Origin: Winogradskya consettensis
GTDB taxonomy: Bacteria > Actinomycetota > Actinomycetes > Mycobacteriales > Micromonosporaceae
Reading direction: 5' to 3'
Assembly (NCBI RefSeq): GCF_018332715.1
Contig: NZ_BOQP01000016.1
Span: 1 to 64,000, forward strand
Length of the DNA: 64,000 bases
The notes under the pieces were generated by a model. The model ran no database searches. It was not told the DNA's origin and worked only from the letters and a program-made list of their open reading frames with translations. Shown in pieces: positions 17,434 through 26,290 of this stretch. Numbering within the stretch: the first letter of the stretch is position 1; each line of letters begins with the position of its first letter. The translations under genes were made by a program, and so were the position numbers.

Positions 17434-18390
17434 TCAGCCCCGATGCGCGTACGCGCGGTCACGGGCCTCGCGGAACTGGGTGACGGCATCGCCGCGGTAG
17501 GCCCAGATCCAGCCACCGACGTTGTCCCCGAGCAGGTCGAAGACGCGGGCGGCGGCCTCCGATTCGCCGGCGAGGTCGAAGCCCATCGCGAAGGCGTTCG
17601 CCCGGGGGATCCAGCCGTGTGTGAACTCGAGATCGGGATGGAAAATGGACTTCTCCGCGGCGGCGTGCAGTTCTGCGGCGACCTCCTCGGTGCCGATGTA
17701 CTCGGCGTCCTCACCACCTGGCAGCGTCAGCCACATCTCGATGTGCGCGATGAAGATGAGCTCCGGGATCAGACTGGCAGCGGGTGCTGCAGCGGTGGCC
17801 TCGCGCGCGAAAGCGAACATCTCCTCGTGGCTGCCGAACCATTTCTTGCACAGATACTGCAGCCGCTGCTCATGCGCGACGACGTGGAACGGATGCCGTG
17901 CGGCAACGGCGTCGAAGCGGGCCCGCGCCTCGTCGGCGTCGATCTGCCGGCCCCGGGACGTCGTCACCAGCCACGTCCGCGCGGTGACATCAGCGGGGTC
18001 GCGATCGATGACCTCGTCGAGCGCGTTCTCGGCGATGCGCAGCCGGTGGAAGAAATCCCGGAACTGCTCCTGCTGCGTGTACTCCGCGCGTTTCGCACCG
18101 CGGGCCTCCCACGCCCAGTTGACCGCGTGGCAGCCCTTCACCAGAACGGGCAGCGTGGAATCCGGCTCGGCGTCGATCCATTCCCGGATCCATTCCTGCA
18201 CGCCGCTCACATTGGCAGCCGCCTCCATCAGGTACGCCCTGGCGTCCGGGTCCGTGACGCCGGCGAGCACATCTTTCGCCGTACGCCAGTCCCGTGCCGT
18301 CAGCGCGTCGATCAGCAACCGCGCCCGCGGGTCACCCCCGGCCGGATCGGCGGTCAGCTCCGGACTGCGACTCTTCTTGAACGGCCACAT
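17434..18390 (-). CDS. Hypothetical helical-repeat protein (TPR-like)
   Basis: A 318-residue soluble protein that is almost wholly alpha-helical, with TPR-like helix pairs: ARLLIDALTARDWRTAKDVL, then FHRLRIAENALDEVIDRDPA and FDAVAARHPFHVVAHEQRLQ. It resembles DUF4034-type uncharacterised proteins of actinomycetes, but I cannot name the family with certainty. No signal peptide; the N-terminus MWPFKKSRSPEL is basic. It appears monocistronic and divergent from the acetyltransferase at 18453. Likely a protein-interaction scaffold; no function is assigned. Confidence 0.7.
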   Translation of the reverse strand: MWPFKKSRSPELTADPAGGDPRARLLIDALTARDWRTAKDVLAGVTDPDARAYLMEAAANVSGVQEWIREWIDAEPDSTLPVLVKGCHAVNWAWEARGAKRAEYTQQEQFRDFFHRLRIAENALDEVIDRDPADVTARTWLVTTSRGRQIDADEARARFDAVAARHPFHVVAHEQRLQYLCKKWFGSHEEMFAFAREATAAAPAASLIPELIFIAHIEMWLTLPGGEDAEYIGTEEVAAELHAAAEKSIFHPDLEFTHGWIPRANAFAMGFDLAGESEAAARVFDLLGDNVGGWIWAYRGDAVTQFREARDRAYAHRG

Positions 18391-18452
18391 CGATGGCTCC
18401 CTCCCCGTGATCGCGGTCGATCATAGGGGGCCATCGCGGATAAGCTGCGGCG

Positions 18453-18947
18453 GTGGTCGAGGTGCGGCGGATGGTCCCGGAGGACGTGGCAGAGATCTCC
18501 CGGCTGCGGGTCGCGGGGTGGCAGGCCGCCTACCGGGGAATCATCCCGGATTCCTATCTCGACGCGATGGACGCCGAGGCGGATGCCCGGCAGCGGGCGA
18601 CCTGGCGGTCGAAAGGGATCGACCTGGTCGCCCACGACGAGAAAGAAAGCCTCACCGGGTGGTGCTGCTCGGGACCGGCGGGTGCGGCAGGGCACACGGA
18701 GATCTTCACTCTCTACGTACGGCCGGAGCTGATCGGATCGGGAATCGGAGCGGCCCTGCTGGCGGCCACCCACCGGCACTGGACGGCATTCGACGTCGAG
18801 GTGTTCCAGCTGTGGGTGCTCCGCGGCAACAAGGCCGCCCGGCGGTTCTACGAGAGGTTCGGGTACGCGCCGGACGGCACCGTGGAGACGTACGAGTATG
18901 ACGGGGTCGCCGTGGAAGAGGTCCGGTATCGCCGCCCGGCGGGGTGA
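18453..18947 (+). CDS. GNAT-family N-acetyltransferase
   Basis: A 164-residue acetyltransferase with the full GNAT fold: VEVRRMVPEDVAEISRLRVA at the N-terminus, beta4 FTLYVRPELIG, the acetyl-CoA loop GSGIGAALLAATHRHW, and the C-terminal NKAARRFYERFGYAPDGT. Length is typical of single-domain GNATs. It transfers acetyl from acetyl-CoA to an amine; the acceptor is unknown. GTG start. Confidence 0.9.
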   Translation: MVEVRRMVPEDVAEISRLRVAGWQAAYRGIIPDSYLDAMDAEADARQRATWRSKGIDLVAHDEKESLTGWCCSGPAGAAGHTEIFTLYVRPELIGSGIGAALLAATHRHWTAFDVEVFQLWVLRGNKAARRFYERFGYAPDGTVETYEYDGVAVEEVRYRRPAG

Positions 18948-19034
18948 GCTTTTGTTCACAAAGACTTCGTGGCGGCGGCATCGGGGGGCGGATACGTTTC
19001 GAGGGACGGCTCGGCTCGACGGAGAGGCAACGGC

Positions 19035-19859
19035 ATGCCCACGATCACCACGGTGGACGGCACGGAGATCTTCTACAAGGACTGGGGCACCGGGCAGCCG
19101 ATCGTCTTCAGTCACGGCTGGCCGTTGTCGGCCGACGACTGGGACACCCAGATGCTGTTCTTCCTGCAGCACGGCTATCGGGTCATCGCCCACGACCGGC
19201 GTGGTCACGGGCGGTCCTCCCAGACCGGCGACGGCCACGACATGGACCACTACGCCGACGACCTGGCGGAGCTGACCGAGCACCTCGACCTGCACGACGC
19301 GATCCACGTGGGCCACTCCACCGGTGGTGGCGAGGTGGCGCACTACATCGGCCGGCACGGCGAGGCCCGCGTCGCCAAGGCGGTGCTGATCAGCGCCGTC
19401 CCGCCGATCATGGTGCAGACCGAGGCCAACCCGGGCGGCCTGCCCAGGAGCGTCTTCGACGGTTTGCAGGCCCAGCTGGCCGCCAACCGCTCGGAGTTCT
19501 ACCGGGCACTCCCGTCCGGCCCGTTCTACGGCTTCAACCGCGACGGCGTGGAGCCCTCCGAGGCCATCATCCAGAACTGGTGGCGCCAGGGCATGATGGG
19601 CGGCGCGAAGGCCCACTACGACGGCATCGTCGCCTTCTCCCAGACCGACTTCACCGACGACCTCAAGAAGATCACGGTCCCGGTCCTGGTCATGCATGGC
19701 GAGGACGACCAGATCGTCCCGTACGCCGACGCCGGCCCGCTGTCCGCGAAACTCGTGCAGAACGGGACGCTCAAGTCGTACCCCGGCTTCCCGCACGGCA
19801 TGCCCACCACCCAGGCCGACACCATCAACGCCGACCTCCTGGCTTTCCTGAAGTCCTGA
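19035..19859 (+). CDS. Alpha/beta hydrolase, non-heme chloroperoxidase type
   Basis: A 274-residue alpha/beta hydrolase close to cofactor-free haloperoxidases and aryl esterases. Nucleophile elbow is GHSTGGGE (Ser near residue 96); oxyanion region [12 protein letters not shown]; acid Asp in [10 protein letters not shown]; catalytic His in GFPHGMPTT near the C-terminus. The [11 protein letters not shown] motif is typical of the chloroperoxidase group. ATG 19035 has GGAGAGG upstream and gives [18 protein letters not shown]. The physiological substrate is unknown; esterase or perhydrolase activity is expected. Confidence 0.92.
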   Translation: MPTITTVDGTEIFYKDWGTGQPIVFSHGWPLSADDWDTQMLFFLQHGYRVIAHDRRGHGRSSQTGDGHDMDHYADDLAELTEHLDLHDAIHVGHSTGGGEVAHYIGRHGEARVAKAVLISAVPPIMVQTEANPGGLPRSVFDGLQAQLAANRSEFYRALPSGPFYGFNRDGVEPSEAIIQNWWRQGMMGGAKAHYDGIVAFSQTDFTDDLKKITVPVLVMHGEDDQIVPYADAGPLSAKLVQNGTLKSYPGFPHGMPTTQADTINADLLAFLKS

Positions 19860-19889
19860 CCGGGCGGTGAGCCAGGCCGCGGATCGTCT

Positions 19890-19962
19890 CTCGGGTGGGC
19901 CTGACGGTCCACCCGAGGGTGGACGACGGTCTACCCGAGGGTGGACGACGGCCTACGCGAGG
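19890..19962. repeat. 22-bp repeats with hairpins downstream of the hydrolase
   Basis: About two and a half copies of a 22-bp unit containing CCCGAGGGTGGACGACGG follow each other. Several overlapping inverted repeats arise, including CTCGGGTGG/CCACCCGAG (19890-19898 with 19909-19917) and GTCCACCC/GGGTGGAC (19907-19924). Placed between converging genes, the block most likely acts as a terminator. Confidence 0.6.
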
Positions 19963-19991
19963 GTGCCCGGCTGCCGCCACCCGCACGATGC

Positions 19992-20936
19992 CTATCCGTC
20001 GGACGCGGTTCCGGGGGTGCTGGGCAGCCCGGCCACGACCTTGGCGGGCTGGCTGACGGGGGCCGGCGTGGTCGGTGCGGTGGGAGCGGGGGACGGGCGG
20101 GTGGAGAGCCAGCAGCCGGCGGCGATCAGCGCGAAGGCGGCCACGGTGCTGGGTGCCAGGTGCTCGTCGAGCAGCAGCACGCCGAGCAGGACCGCGACCA
20201 CCGGGTTGAGGTAGGTGACCAGGCCGGCCCTGTTGGCCCCGGCCAGGCCGATGAGCTGGTAGAACGCGAGCAGGGCGACGGCGGTGCAGAACACGCCCAG
20301 GACCGCGAGCGCTCCCCAGGCGGGAAGCCCGACCGGCTCGGACGGCAGCGCGAGGAGTGCGAACGGGATCAGGATGACGGCGCTGATCGTGGTGGTGGCG
20401 CCGGTCAGGGCCTCGGCGGGGACGTCGGACAGGCGGCGTTGCACCAGGATCGTGGCGACTGCGTAGCTGAGGGCCGCCAGCAGGACCATTGCCGCGCCGA
20501 GCAGGCCCCAGCGGTCGCCGGAGACGTCGACGCCGACCAGGACGGCCACGCCGGCGAAGCCGACGAGCAGGCCGAGGACGCGGCCGCGGTTGAGGGGTTC
20601 GGTGCGGGCCATCAACAGGGCGATGACCGCGGGCTCGATCGCGATCAGCAGGCCGGTGAGGGACGAGCTGATGTGCGTTTCACCGTACGTGATGAGCGTG
20701 AACGGCACCAGGATGTGCACCGCCGACAGGGCGAGGACCGGCCCGGTGTGGCCGCGGAGCTTGGCCAGGCTGCCGCGCGCTGCCGCAACCGGGATCAGCA
20801 CGAGTGCGCCGATGGCGATGCGCCCGGCGACCACGACGATCGGGGACAGGTCCTCGATGGCGACCTTGATCAGGAAGTAGGGGATGCCCCAGAGGAAGGA
20901 GACCAGCAGGAAGAGGAGCCACGCGCGTCGGTTCAC
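19992..20936 (-). CDS. EamA/DMT-family metabolite exporter
   Basis: A 314-residue integral membrane protein with ten predicted helices in two EamA repeats (residues about 5-135 and 145-285): FLLVSFLWGIPYFLIKVAIE begins the first and ALSYAVATILVQRR the second. The conserved YLNPVVAVLLGVLLLDE of the second repeat is intact. The C-terminal 30 residues are a Pro/Ala-rich tail. The gene is divergent from a LysR regulator with 70 bp between, a common arrangement for a regulated exporter of amino acids or metabolites. Substrate not known. Confidence 0.92.
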   Translation of the reverse strand: MNRRAWLLFLLVSFLWGIPYFLIKVAIEDLSPIVVVAGRIAIGALVLIPVAAARGSLAKLRGHTGPVLALSAVHILVPFTLITYGETHISSSLTGLLIAIEPAVIALLMARTEPLNRGRVLGLLVGFAGVAVLVGVDVSGDRWGLLGAAMVLLAALSYAVATILVQRRLSDVPAEALTGATTTISAVILIPFALLALPSEPVGLPAWGALAVLGVFCTAVALLAFYQLIGLAGANRAGLVTYLNPVVAVLLGVLLLDEHLAPSTVAAFALIAAGCWLSTRPSPAPTAPTTPAPVSQPAKVVAGLPSTPGTASDG

Positions 20937-21006
20937 CCGTTGAGCATCCGGGCGTACGGTGGTTAGCGGTAGTGGTTACCTGCTCATGTGGTCGTAAGGA
21001 AAACTG

Positions 21007-21924
21007 ATGATCGACGTACGCCGTCTCGTCGTCCTGCGCGAGGTCGCCCGGCAGGGCAGCTTCAACCGCGCGGCCACCGTGCTGCGGATCACGCCGTCCG
21101 CCGTGTCTCAGCAGATCAGCGGGCTGGAGCGCACGCTGGGGACGGCGGTGGTGCGGCGCAGCACGCGCGGTGTCGAGCTGACCGAGGCGGGCCGGGTGCT
21201 CGCCGACGCGAGTGACTCGATCACGGCCGAATTGGCGTACGCGCAGAATCTGATCGAAAGGCTGACCGGCGGGGAGCGGGAGTCGCTGACGGTGGCCACG
21301 TTCACCAGCGGCGGCCAGCGTCTTCTGCCCGCGGCGCTGACCCGCTTCGCCGCGGAGCGCCCGGGGGTGGAGCTGACCGTGCTGGAGACCGAGCCCGAGG
21401 ACAGCCTGCCGCTGGTCCGCGAGGGCGCGGCCGACCTGGCCCTGGCCTACCACTTCGACGGGCCGGCACCGGTGCGCCCGCGCGACCGGTCCGGCCTGAT
21501 CTGGGCTCCGCTGCTCGACGATCCGATGTGGATAGTGCTGCCCGCCGGGCACCACCTCGCCGGGCGGGAGTCGGTGGCGCTGGCCGACCTGGCGCAGGAG
21601 CGGTGGGTGCACGGCTGCCTGTCGATAGACGAACTGCTGGCCCATTACGCGGCACTGGCGGGGTTCGAGCCGCGGGTCGCCTGCCGGGGCACCGATTACG
21701 TGTTCGCCCAGTCGCTGGTCCGCGCCGGGGTGGGCATCAGCATGATCCCGCAGATCGCACTGACGGCCGAGCAGGGCGGCCTCGTGATGATGCCCCTGGA
21801 GCAGCCCTGCCCGTCGCGCTTCGTCGGTATCGTCACCGCCCGGCGCACCCGAGCGAACCCGCTCGCGGAGCTGCTGGTGAGGACGCTCAACGACACCGTG
21901 GCGGCGCTGCCCCTGCCCGCTTGA
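21007..21924 (+). CDS. LysR-family transcriptional regulator
   Basis: A 305-residue regulator with an N-terminal winged HTH (REVARQGSFNRAATVLRITP followed by SAVSQQISGLERTLG) and a periplasmic-binding-like effector domain (residues about 90-300; LTVATFTSGGQRLLPAALTR). Such proteins typically control the divergently placed gene, here the EamA exporter, on binding the exported metabolite or a precursor. Start MIDVRRLVVL with AAGGA a few bases upstream. Confidence 0.95.
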   Translation: MIDVRRLVVLREVARQGSFNRAATVLRITPSAVSQQISGLERTLGTAVVRRSTRGVELTEAGRVLADASDSITAELAYAQNLIERLTGGERESLTVATFTSGGQRLLPAALTRFAAERPGVELTVLETEPEDSLPLVREGAADLALAYHFDGPAPVRPRDRSGLIWAPLLDDPMWIVLPAGHHLAGRESVALADLAQERWVHGCLSIDELLAHYAALAGFEPRVACRGTDYVFAQSLVRAGVGISMIPQIALTAEQGGLVMMPLEQPCPSRFVGIVTARRTRANPLAELLVRTLNDTVAALPLPA

Positions 21925-21945
21925 CGGTCACGGTTAAGGTCGGGC

Positions 21946-22716
21946 GTGGCTGACGTCTCGGTGAGGTTCCTCAAAGGACGGTCCGATCAGGACATTCTGG
22001 TGCAGCTGTACGACACCGTCTTCGTGCCCAGCTTCCCGCCGTCGGAACGCGAGCCGATGGCGAGCCTGGAGCGCGTCCTCGCCGGGGAGGAGCTGCTCGG
22101 TGCGGTGGCGATGACGCCGGACGGCGTACCCGTCGCCGCTCTTTTCCTGGAATGGTTCGCCGACATCCGCGCCGGGTTGCTGTGCTATTTCGCGGTCCGG
22201 CCCGACCTGCGCGACCGGGGGATCGGCCGGCAGCTCATCGCGTACGCCGCACCGCGCTGGCGAACGGAGCTGCGCCCGCACATCATCTACGCCGAGGCGG
22301 AGGATCCCCGGTCCGGCAGCGGCATCGCCGAGCACGGCGACGGACAGGCACGGCTGCGACTGTACGCGGGCTTCGGCGCCCGCCGACTGCCGATCCCCTA
22401 CCTCATGCCCAGGCTGAACCCGGGAGAGACCCGCCTGGCGAACCTGCTGCTCCTGGTGGCCGAGGCAGACGACACGGTCGCCGCGCCAGCCGGCACGGTC
22501 GCGCAGCCGGGCGGCACGGTCGCGCAGCCGGGCGGCACGGCCGGGGCAGTGCCGGGCCTGATTCGCGGCGCTGCCGTCGCGGAGTTCCTGACGCGCTACT
22601 TCGCCCGCGCGGAGGGCGGCCCGGCGCACCCCGGCGACACCGAGCTGCGGGGGCTGCTCGCGGAATGTCGCCGGACGGAGTTCCTGCAGCTACGCGAGCT
22701 GTCCGGGCAGGATTGA
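21946..22716 (+). CDS. GNAT-like acyltransferase with repeat insert
   Basis: A 256-residue protein with GNAT features: VAALFLEWFADIRAGLLCYF, then VRPDLRDRGIGRQLIAYAAP as the CoA-binding loop and LYAGFGARRLPIPYLMP near the fold end. Unlike usual GNATs it has a C-terminal extension of about 90 residues. That part begins with a low-complexity stretch holding two exact TVAQPGG units (21-bp DNA repeats at about 22489-22545). GTG start. It is the first of five same-strand genes leading into the acyl-CoA dehydrogenase/deacetylase/methyltransferase/glycosyltransferase cassette, with a 28-bp gap, and may be part of it. Confidence 0.8.
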   Translation: MADVSVRFLKGRSDQDILVQLYDTVFVPSFPPSEREPMASLERVLAGEELLGAVAMTPDGVPVAALFLEWFADIRAGLLCYFAVRPDLRDRGIGRQLIAYAAPRWRTELRPHIIYAEAEDPRSGSGIAEHGDGQARLRLYAGFGARRLPIPYLMPRLNPGETRLANLLLLVAEADDTVAAPAGTVAQPGGTVAQPGGTAGAVPGLIRGAAVAEFLTRYFARAEGGPAHPGDTELRGLLAECRRTEFLQLRELSGQD

Positions 22717-22744
22717 GCGGGCATTCGAGGGGTACCCCGCGTGC

Positions 22745-23647
22745 GTGACAGTGATCGAGTTACCGGACCTGCCCCTGCCCGGGCACGGCGCCACGGCTGA
22801 ACGGTTCCGGGGCCTGGCCGACCTCGCACGCCAGGACCTGGTCGCCGCCCGGCTCGGTGAGGGCCACGCCGACGCCGTCGCGATCCTCGCCGAGCTCGGC
22901 GCTCCCGTTTCAGGGGAACGGTGGGGCGTCTGGGCGGCGGCTCCCCGGTCGCTGCGCGCTCGGCTGACGGACGACGGCTGGCGGATCAGTGGCGACCGCC
23001 CGTGGTGCTCCGGCGCGCAGTGGTGCACCGACGCGCTGGTGACGGCTGCGGCTGACGACGGGGTGCGGCTCTTCTCCGTACGCAACACAGCTCCACAAGC
23101 GCAACCGCTCGACGGCACCTGGCCCGCCGTGGGCATGGCCGGCAGTGACAGCCGCACCGTGCGCTTCACTGACGCCGAGGCGCTGCCCGTCGGGGGAGTC
23201 GGCGACTACGTGGGCCGCCCCGGCTTCTGGCACGGCGGCGTCGGCGTGGCCGCCTGCTGGTTCGGGGGCGCGCTCGGTGTCGCCGACGCCCTGTACGCGG
23301 CCGCCCGCGACAAGGACCTCGGCCCGCACGCGCTGGCCCACCTCGGCGGGGTGGCGGTCGCGCTCGGTGCGGCCCGTGCCGTGCTGGCCGAGGCGGCGGC
23401 CGCCATCGACGCCGACCCGCGCCGTGACGCCCAGGCCCTCGCCGTCCGGACCCGCGCAACCGTCGAGTGGGCGGCGACCGAGGTCCTCGACCGGGTCGGG
23501 CGCGCACTCGGCGCCGGGCCGCTGTGCCGCGACGGCGAGCACGCCCGGCGGGTCGCCGACCTCACGGTCTACCTGCGGCAGAGCCACGCCGAGTCGGACC
23601 TGGAACAGCTGGGCCGGCTCGCCGTCGACGAGGACCCGGCATGGTGA
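22745..23647 (+). CDS. Acyl-CoA dehydrogenase-like flavoprotein
   Basis: A 300-residue protein with acyl-CoA dehydrogenase features: the beta domain LTDDGWRISGDRPWCSGAQW and the helical C-terminal domain LGVADALYAAARDKD. It is shorter than standard members (about 380), the N-terminal helical domain being reduced, and I do not see a clear catalytic glutamate. It may therefore be a divergent oxidase, a desaturase-like enzyme or a non-catalytic homologue. Its stop overlaps the start of the deacetylase gene, and four genes in a row are translationally coupled. Confidence 0.8.
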   Translation: MTVIELPDLPLPGHGATAERFRGLADLARQDLVAARLGEGHADAVAILAELGAPVSGERWGVWAAAPRSLRARLTDDGWRISGDRPWCSGAQWCTDALVTAAADDGVRLFSVRNTAPQAQPLDGTWPAVGMAGSDSRTVRFTDAEALPVGGVGDYVGRPGFWHGGVGVAACWFGGALGVADALYAAARDKDLGPHALAHLGGVAVALGAARAVLAEAAAAIDADPRRDAQALAVRTRATVEWAATEVLDRVGRALGAGPLCRDGEHARRVADLTVYLRQSHAESDLEQLGRLAVDEDPAW

Positions 23648-24519
23648 GGCCGATCGAGGGTCAGGGCACCGCCGAGGCCGAGTGGCTGGCATGGGACGCG
23701 ATGGCCGAGTGGCCGGAGCTGAAACTCGATGCTCCCGGGCCGCCGCTGGTCGTGGCCCCGCACCCCGACGACGAGATCCTCGGCGTCGCCGGGCTGATGA
23801 CCCGGCTCGGCGCCGCAGACCTGGTCGCCGTCACCGACGGCGAGGCCTCCCACCCGGACTCCACCGTCTTCACCCGCGCCGAGCTGGCCGCCATCCGCCG
23901 CGCCGAAACCGCCGAGGCCCTGCGCCGCCTCGGCCTCACCGCCACATCCGAGGCTCCCGCCGCATCCGAGGCTCCCGCCACGTCCGAGGCACCCGGCGGT
24001 CCAGAGGCACCCGGTGGTCCCCAGGCTCCCGGCGGCCCCGGCGGCCCCGGCGGTCTTGGCGGTTCCGGCGTGGGTCAGGCGCCGGGCCGCGAGCGGCGTG
24101 CGCTGGTGCATCGGCTCGGGCAGGCTGACGGTGGGATCGACGAGGAGGCGGTGACCGCTGAGCTGACGCGGTTGCTGGCGCCGGGGCGGTGGTGCGTGGC
24201 GACCTGGCGTGAGGACGGGCACCCCGACCACGAGGCGGTCGGTCGTGCCGCGGCGCGGGCGTGCGCGGCGACGGGGGCCCGGTTGCTCGAATATCCGGTG
24301 TGGATGTGGCACTGGGCGACCCCGGGCGATCCGCGTGTCCCGTGGCAGACCGCGCACAGGATCCCGTTGATGGCGGCTGATCAGGCCGCGAAGGCCGCGG
24401 CGATCGCGGCGTTCCCCAGCCAGATCGCACCGCTCGGACCGGCCGGCGCCGACGCCGCCATCCTGCCGCCGCACATCCTGGCCCGTTTCGCCCGCACCTT
24501 CGAGGTGGTCTTCTCATGA
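23641..24519 (+). CDS. PIG-L/LmbE-family deacetylase
   Basis: A 292-residue zinc-dependent N-deacetylase of the LmbE/PIG-L family, which acts on N-acetylglucosamine-type substrates. The metal-binding motif AHPDDE appears as VAPHPDDEILGVAG near residue 38, and the third ligand region as EDGHPDHEAVGRAA. Between them a low-complexity insert of about 45 residues, with repeats such as SEAPA, PGGPEA and GGPGGPGG, interrupts the domain. ATG 23641 overlaps the end of the previous gene by 7 bp (ATGGTGA), and its own stop overlaps the next start (ATGA). Confidence 0.88.
   Translation: MVRPIEGQGTAEAEWLAWDAMAEWPELKLDAPGPPLVVAPHPDDEILGVAGLMTRLGAADLVAVTDGEASHPDSTVFTRAELAAIRRAETAEALRRLGLTATSEAPAASEAPATSEAPGGPEAPGGPQAPGGPGGPGGLGGSGVGQAPGRERRALVHRLGQADGGIDEEAVTAELTRLLAPGRWCVATWREDGHPDHEAVGRAAARACAATGARLLEYPVWMWHWATPGDPRVPWQTAHRIPLMAADQAAKAAAIAAFPSQIAPLGPAGADAAILPPHILARFARTFEVVFS
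23943..24075 (+). repeat. Low-complexity repeats inside the deacetylase gene
   Basis: Short in-frame repeats of 15-18 bp (types GCTCCCGCC-CATCCGAG and CCCGGCGGTCCAGAGGCA) encode Ser-Glu-Ala-Pro then Pro-Gly-Gly repeats. They fall between the two conserved metal-binding blocks, likely in a surface loop. Confidence 0.75.
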
Positions 24520-25118
24520 GCACTCCGGTCAGCTACTTCGAGCAGATGTACGCCGCAGACCCCGACCCGTGGAGCTTCGAGTCCCGCTGGTACGACGCCC
24601 GCAAGCACACCCTCACGGTCGCGGCCCTGACCCGGCGTCGCTACCGGTCGGCGTTCGAACCGGGCTGCTCCACCGGCATGCTCACCGCCCGCCTCGCCGA
24701 ACGCTGCGACACGCTGCTCGCCGTGGACGCGGTGCCCGCCGCCGCCAGGACAGCAGCGGAACGCGTCGCGGCCCACCCGCACGTCACCGTCGGCACGGCG
24801 CAGCTCCCGCACGAGTGGCCCGAGGGCACGTTCGACCTCGTGGTGCTCTCCGAGCTCGGTTACTACTTCGACGACACCGATCTGCGTACGCTCATCGAGC
24901 GCGCGGCCGGAGCGCTGGAACCCGGTGGTGAGCTGGTCGCCGTGCACTGGCGCTGGCCGGTCACCGAACACGCCCGCAGCGGCGACGACGTCCACGCCGC
25001 CCTCGCCGAGGCGCCGGGTCTGGAACGCCTCGCCCGCCACGAGGAGGCCGACTTCATCCTCGAGGTCTTCACCGCCGGCCCCGCCCGCTCGGTAGCCCAG
25101 CGCGAAGGCCTCGCGTGA
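24516..25118 (+). CDS. NodS-like SAM-dependent methyltransferase
   Basis: A 200-residue methyltransferase similar to the NodS group (N-methyltransferase of Nod-factor synthesis). The N-terminus YFEQMYAADPDPWSFESRWY followed by DARKHTLTVAAL is the typical NodS-like entry. SAM motif I is FEPGCSTGMLTARLAERCD, the acidic residue is in LLAVDAVPAA, and motif IV is FDLVVLSELGYYF. It overlaps both neighbours by 4 bp, so it is made in step with the deacetylase and glycosyltransferase. The likely substrate is an amino group exposed by the upstream deacetylase, which is an inference. Confidence 0.88.
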   Translation: MSTPVSYFEQMYAADPDPWSFESRWYDARKHTLTVAALTRRRYRSAFEPGCSTGMLTARLAERCDTLLAVDAVPAAARTAAERVAAHPHVTVGTAQLPHEWPEGTFDLVVLSELGYYFDDTDLRTLIERAAGALEPGGELVAVHWRWPVTEHARSGDDVHAALAEAPGLERLARHEEADFILEVFTAGPARSVAQREGLA

Positions 25119-25822
25119 CCGTGCCCCCAAGCCCGAAAGTGATAGGACCCGGCGCAGTGACCCGGCTCGCCGTCGTCGTGCCCGCGCATGACGAGGAGGC
25201 CCTGTTGCCGGCCTGTCTCGACGCGCTGGCGGTGGCCGCGGCAGCAGTCCCGGTGCCGGTCGAGATCGTGGTGGTGGCCGACGCGTGCACCGACCGCACC
25301 GAGGCGATCGCCGCGGCAGCAGGCGCCGAGGTGGTCCCCCTGTCAGTCCGCAACGTCGGCCGCGCACGCAACGCCGGCATGGCCCACGCGCTGCGGCAAG
25401 GCCCGGAAACCCTGTGGCTGGCGACGACCGATGCCGACAGCCGCGTACGCCCCGACTGGCTGGTCTGGCACCTCGACCACGCACGAGCCGGCGCCGACCT
25501 GGTCGCCGGCACCGTGCGGGTCGACGACTGGACCTGCTGGCCCGCCGGCCTGCCCGAACACTACGAGGAGCACTACCGCCGCGCGGCGGGAGCCCACGTC
25601 CACGGCGCGAACCTCGGCATCGCCGCCGCCACCTACGTGGCCGCGGGTGGCTTCCCGGCCCTCACGCACGACGAGGATCAGGTCCTGCTCCGCCGCGCCC
25701 GCGCGCTGCGGGCCCGCATCGTGATGGACCCGGCCTGCCCGGTGCACACCAGCGCCCGCCGCCTGGCCCGCGCCCCGCTCGGCTTCGCGGCCCACCTGGC
25801 GCTGCTCGAAGTGGGCCTCTGA
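25115..25822 (+). CDS. Glycosyltransferase family 2 protein
   Basis: A 235-residue GT-A fold glycosyltransferase: LAVVVPAHDEEALLPACLDA is the nucleotide-sugar entry motif, VVADACTDRTEAIA the second strand, TTDADSRVRPDWL the DXD-type metal site, and HGANLGIAAATYVAAGGFPA with HDEDQVLLRRA the acceptor/catalytic region. No membrane helices, unlike NodC or chitin synthases, so it is cytosolic. Last gene of the coupled cassette, it ends one base before the stop of the converging lipoprotein gene. Confidence 0.9.
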   Translation: MTVPPSPKVIGPGAVTRLAVVVPAHDEEALLPACLDALAVAAAAVPVPVEIVVVADACTDRTEAIAAAAGAEVVPLSVRNVGRARNAGMAHALRQGPETLWLATTDADSRVRPDWLVWHLDHARAGADLVAGTVRVDDWTCWPAGLPEHYEEHYRRAAGAHVHGANLGIAAATYVAAGGFPALTHDEDQVLLRRARALRARIVMDPACPVHTSARRLARAPLGFAAHLALLEVGL

Positions 25823-26290
25823 TCAGAAGTAGACCGTGACGCCGACGGTCTTGCAGGCGGCGGTGAGGTCGTTGCCGGCCTTCTCGAACGCGGCGGAACC
25901 GGCCGCGGCGACCGGGTCCGGGGCCTTCGCGGCGGTGGCGGCCTCGGCGGCGAGCTGCCGGGCGGCCAGGGCCACGGCGCTGTCACCCGCGGAGAACGCC
26001 TCGGCGGTCACCTTGTCCGACAGGCCGTTCAGGATGGTCGTGAACGTGCCCGGTTTCGGGTCCGCGCTGTCGTTCGACATCTTGACGAGGTCGTCCTTCA
26101 GGTCGTCGCCGATCTTCTGGACGGAGGCGCAGAGGTGCTTGTCGCTCGCCACGGTCGAGGCCGCCGCGGTGGACGCCGATGTGGCCGGGGTGGCAGTGGC
26201 TGTCGACGCGGAGTCCTTGTCGCCGCACGCGGCCAGGGCCAGGGCGGACGTGACGGCGAGGGCGAGCGACAGAACGCGGGTACGGTGCAC
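25823..26290 (-). CDS. Small secreted lipoprotein
   Basis: A 155-residue protein with a lipoprotein signal peptide: MHRTRVLSLALAVTSALALA followed by the lipobox cysteine in LAACGDKD. After a Thr/Ala-rich linker (STATATPATSASTAAAST) comes a helical domain with one conserved-looking pair of cysteines (HLCASVQKIG and LTAACKTVGV). No known domain is recognised. GTG 26290 is the best start; no ATG lies in frame nearby and the ribosome binding site is weak. The frame stays open upstream to 26797, but that part has no signal-peptide or domain logic. Confidence 0.75.
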   Translation of the reverse strand: MHRTRVLSLALAVTSALALAACGDKDSASTATATPATSASTAAASTVASDKHLCASVQKIGDDLKDDLVKMSNDSADPKPGTFTTILNGLSDKVTAEAFSAGDSAVALAARQLAAEAATAAKAPDPVAAAGSAAFEKAGNDLTAACKTVGVTVYF

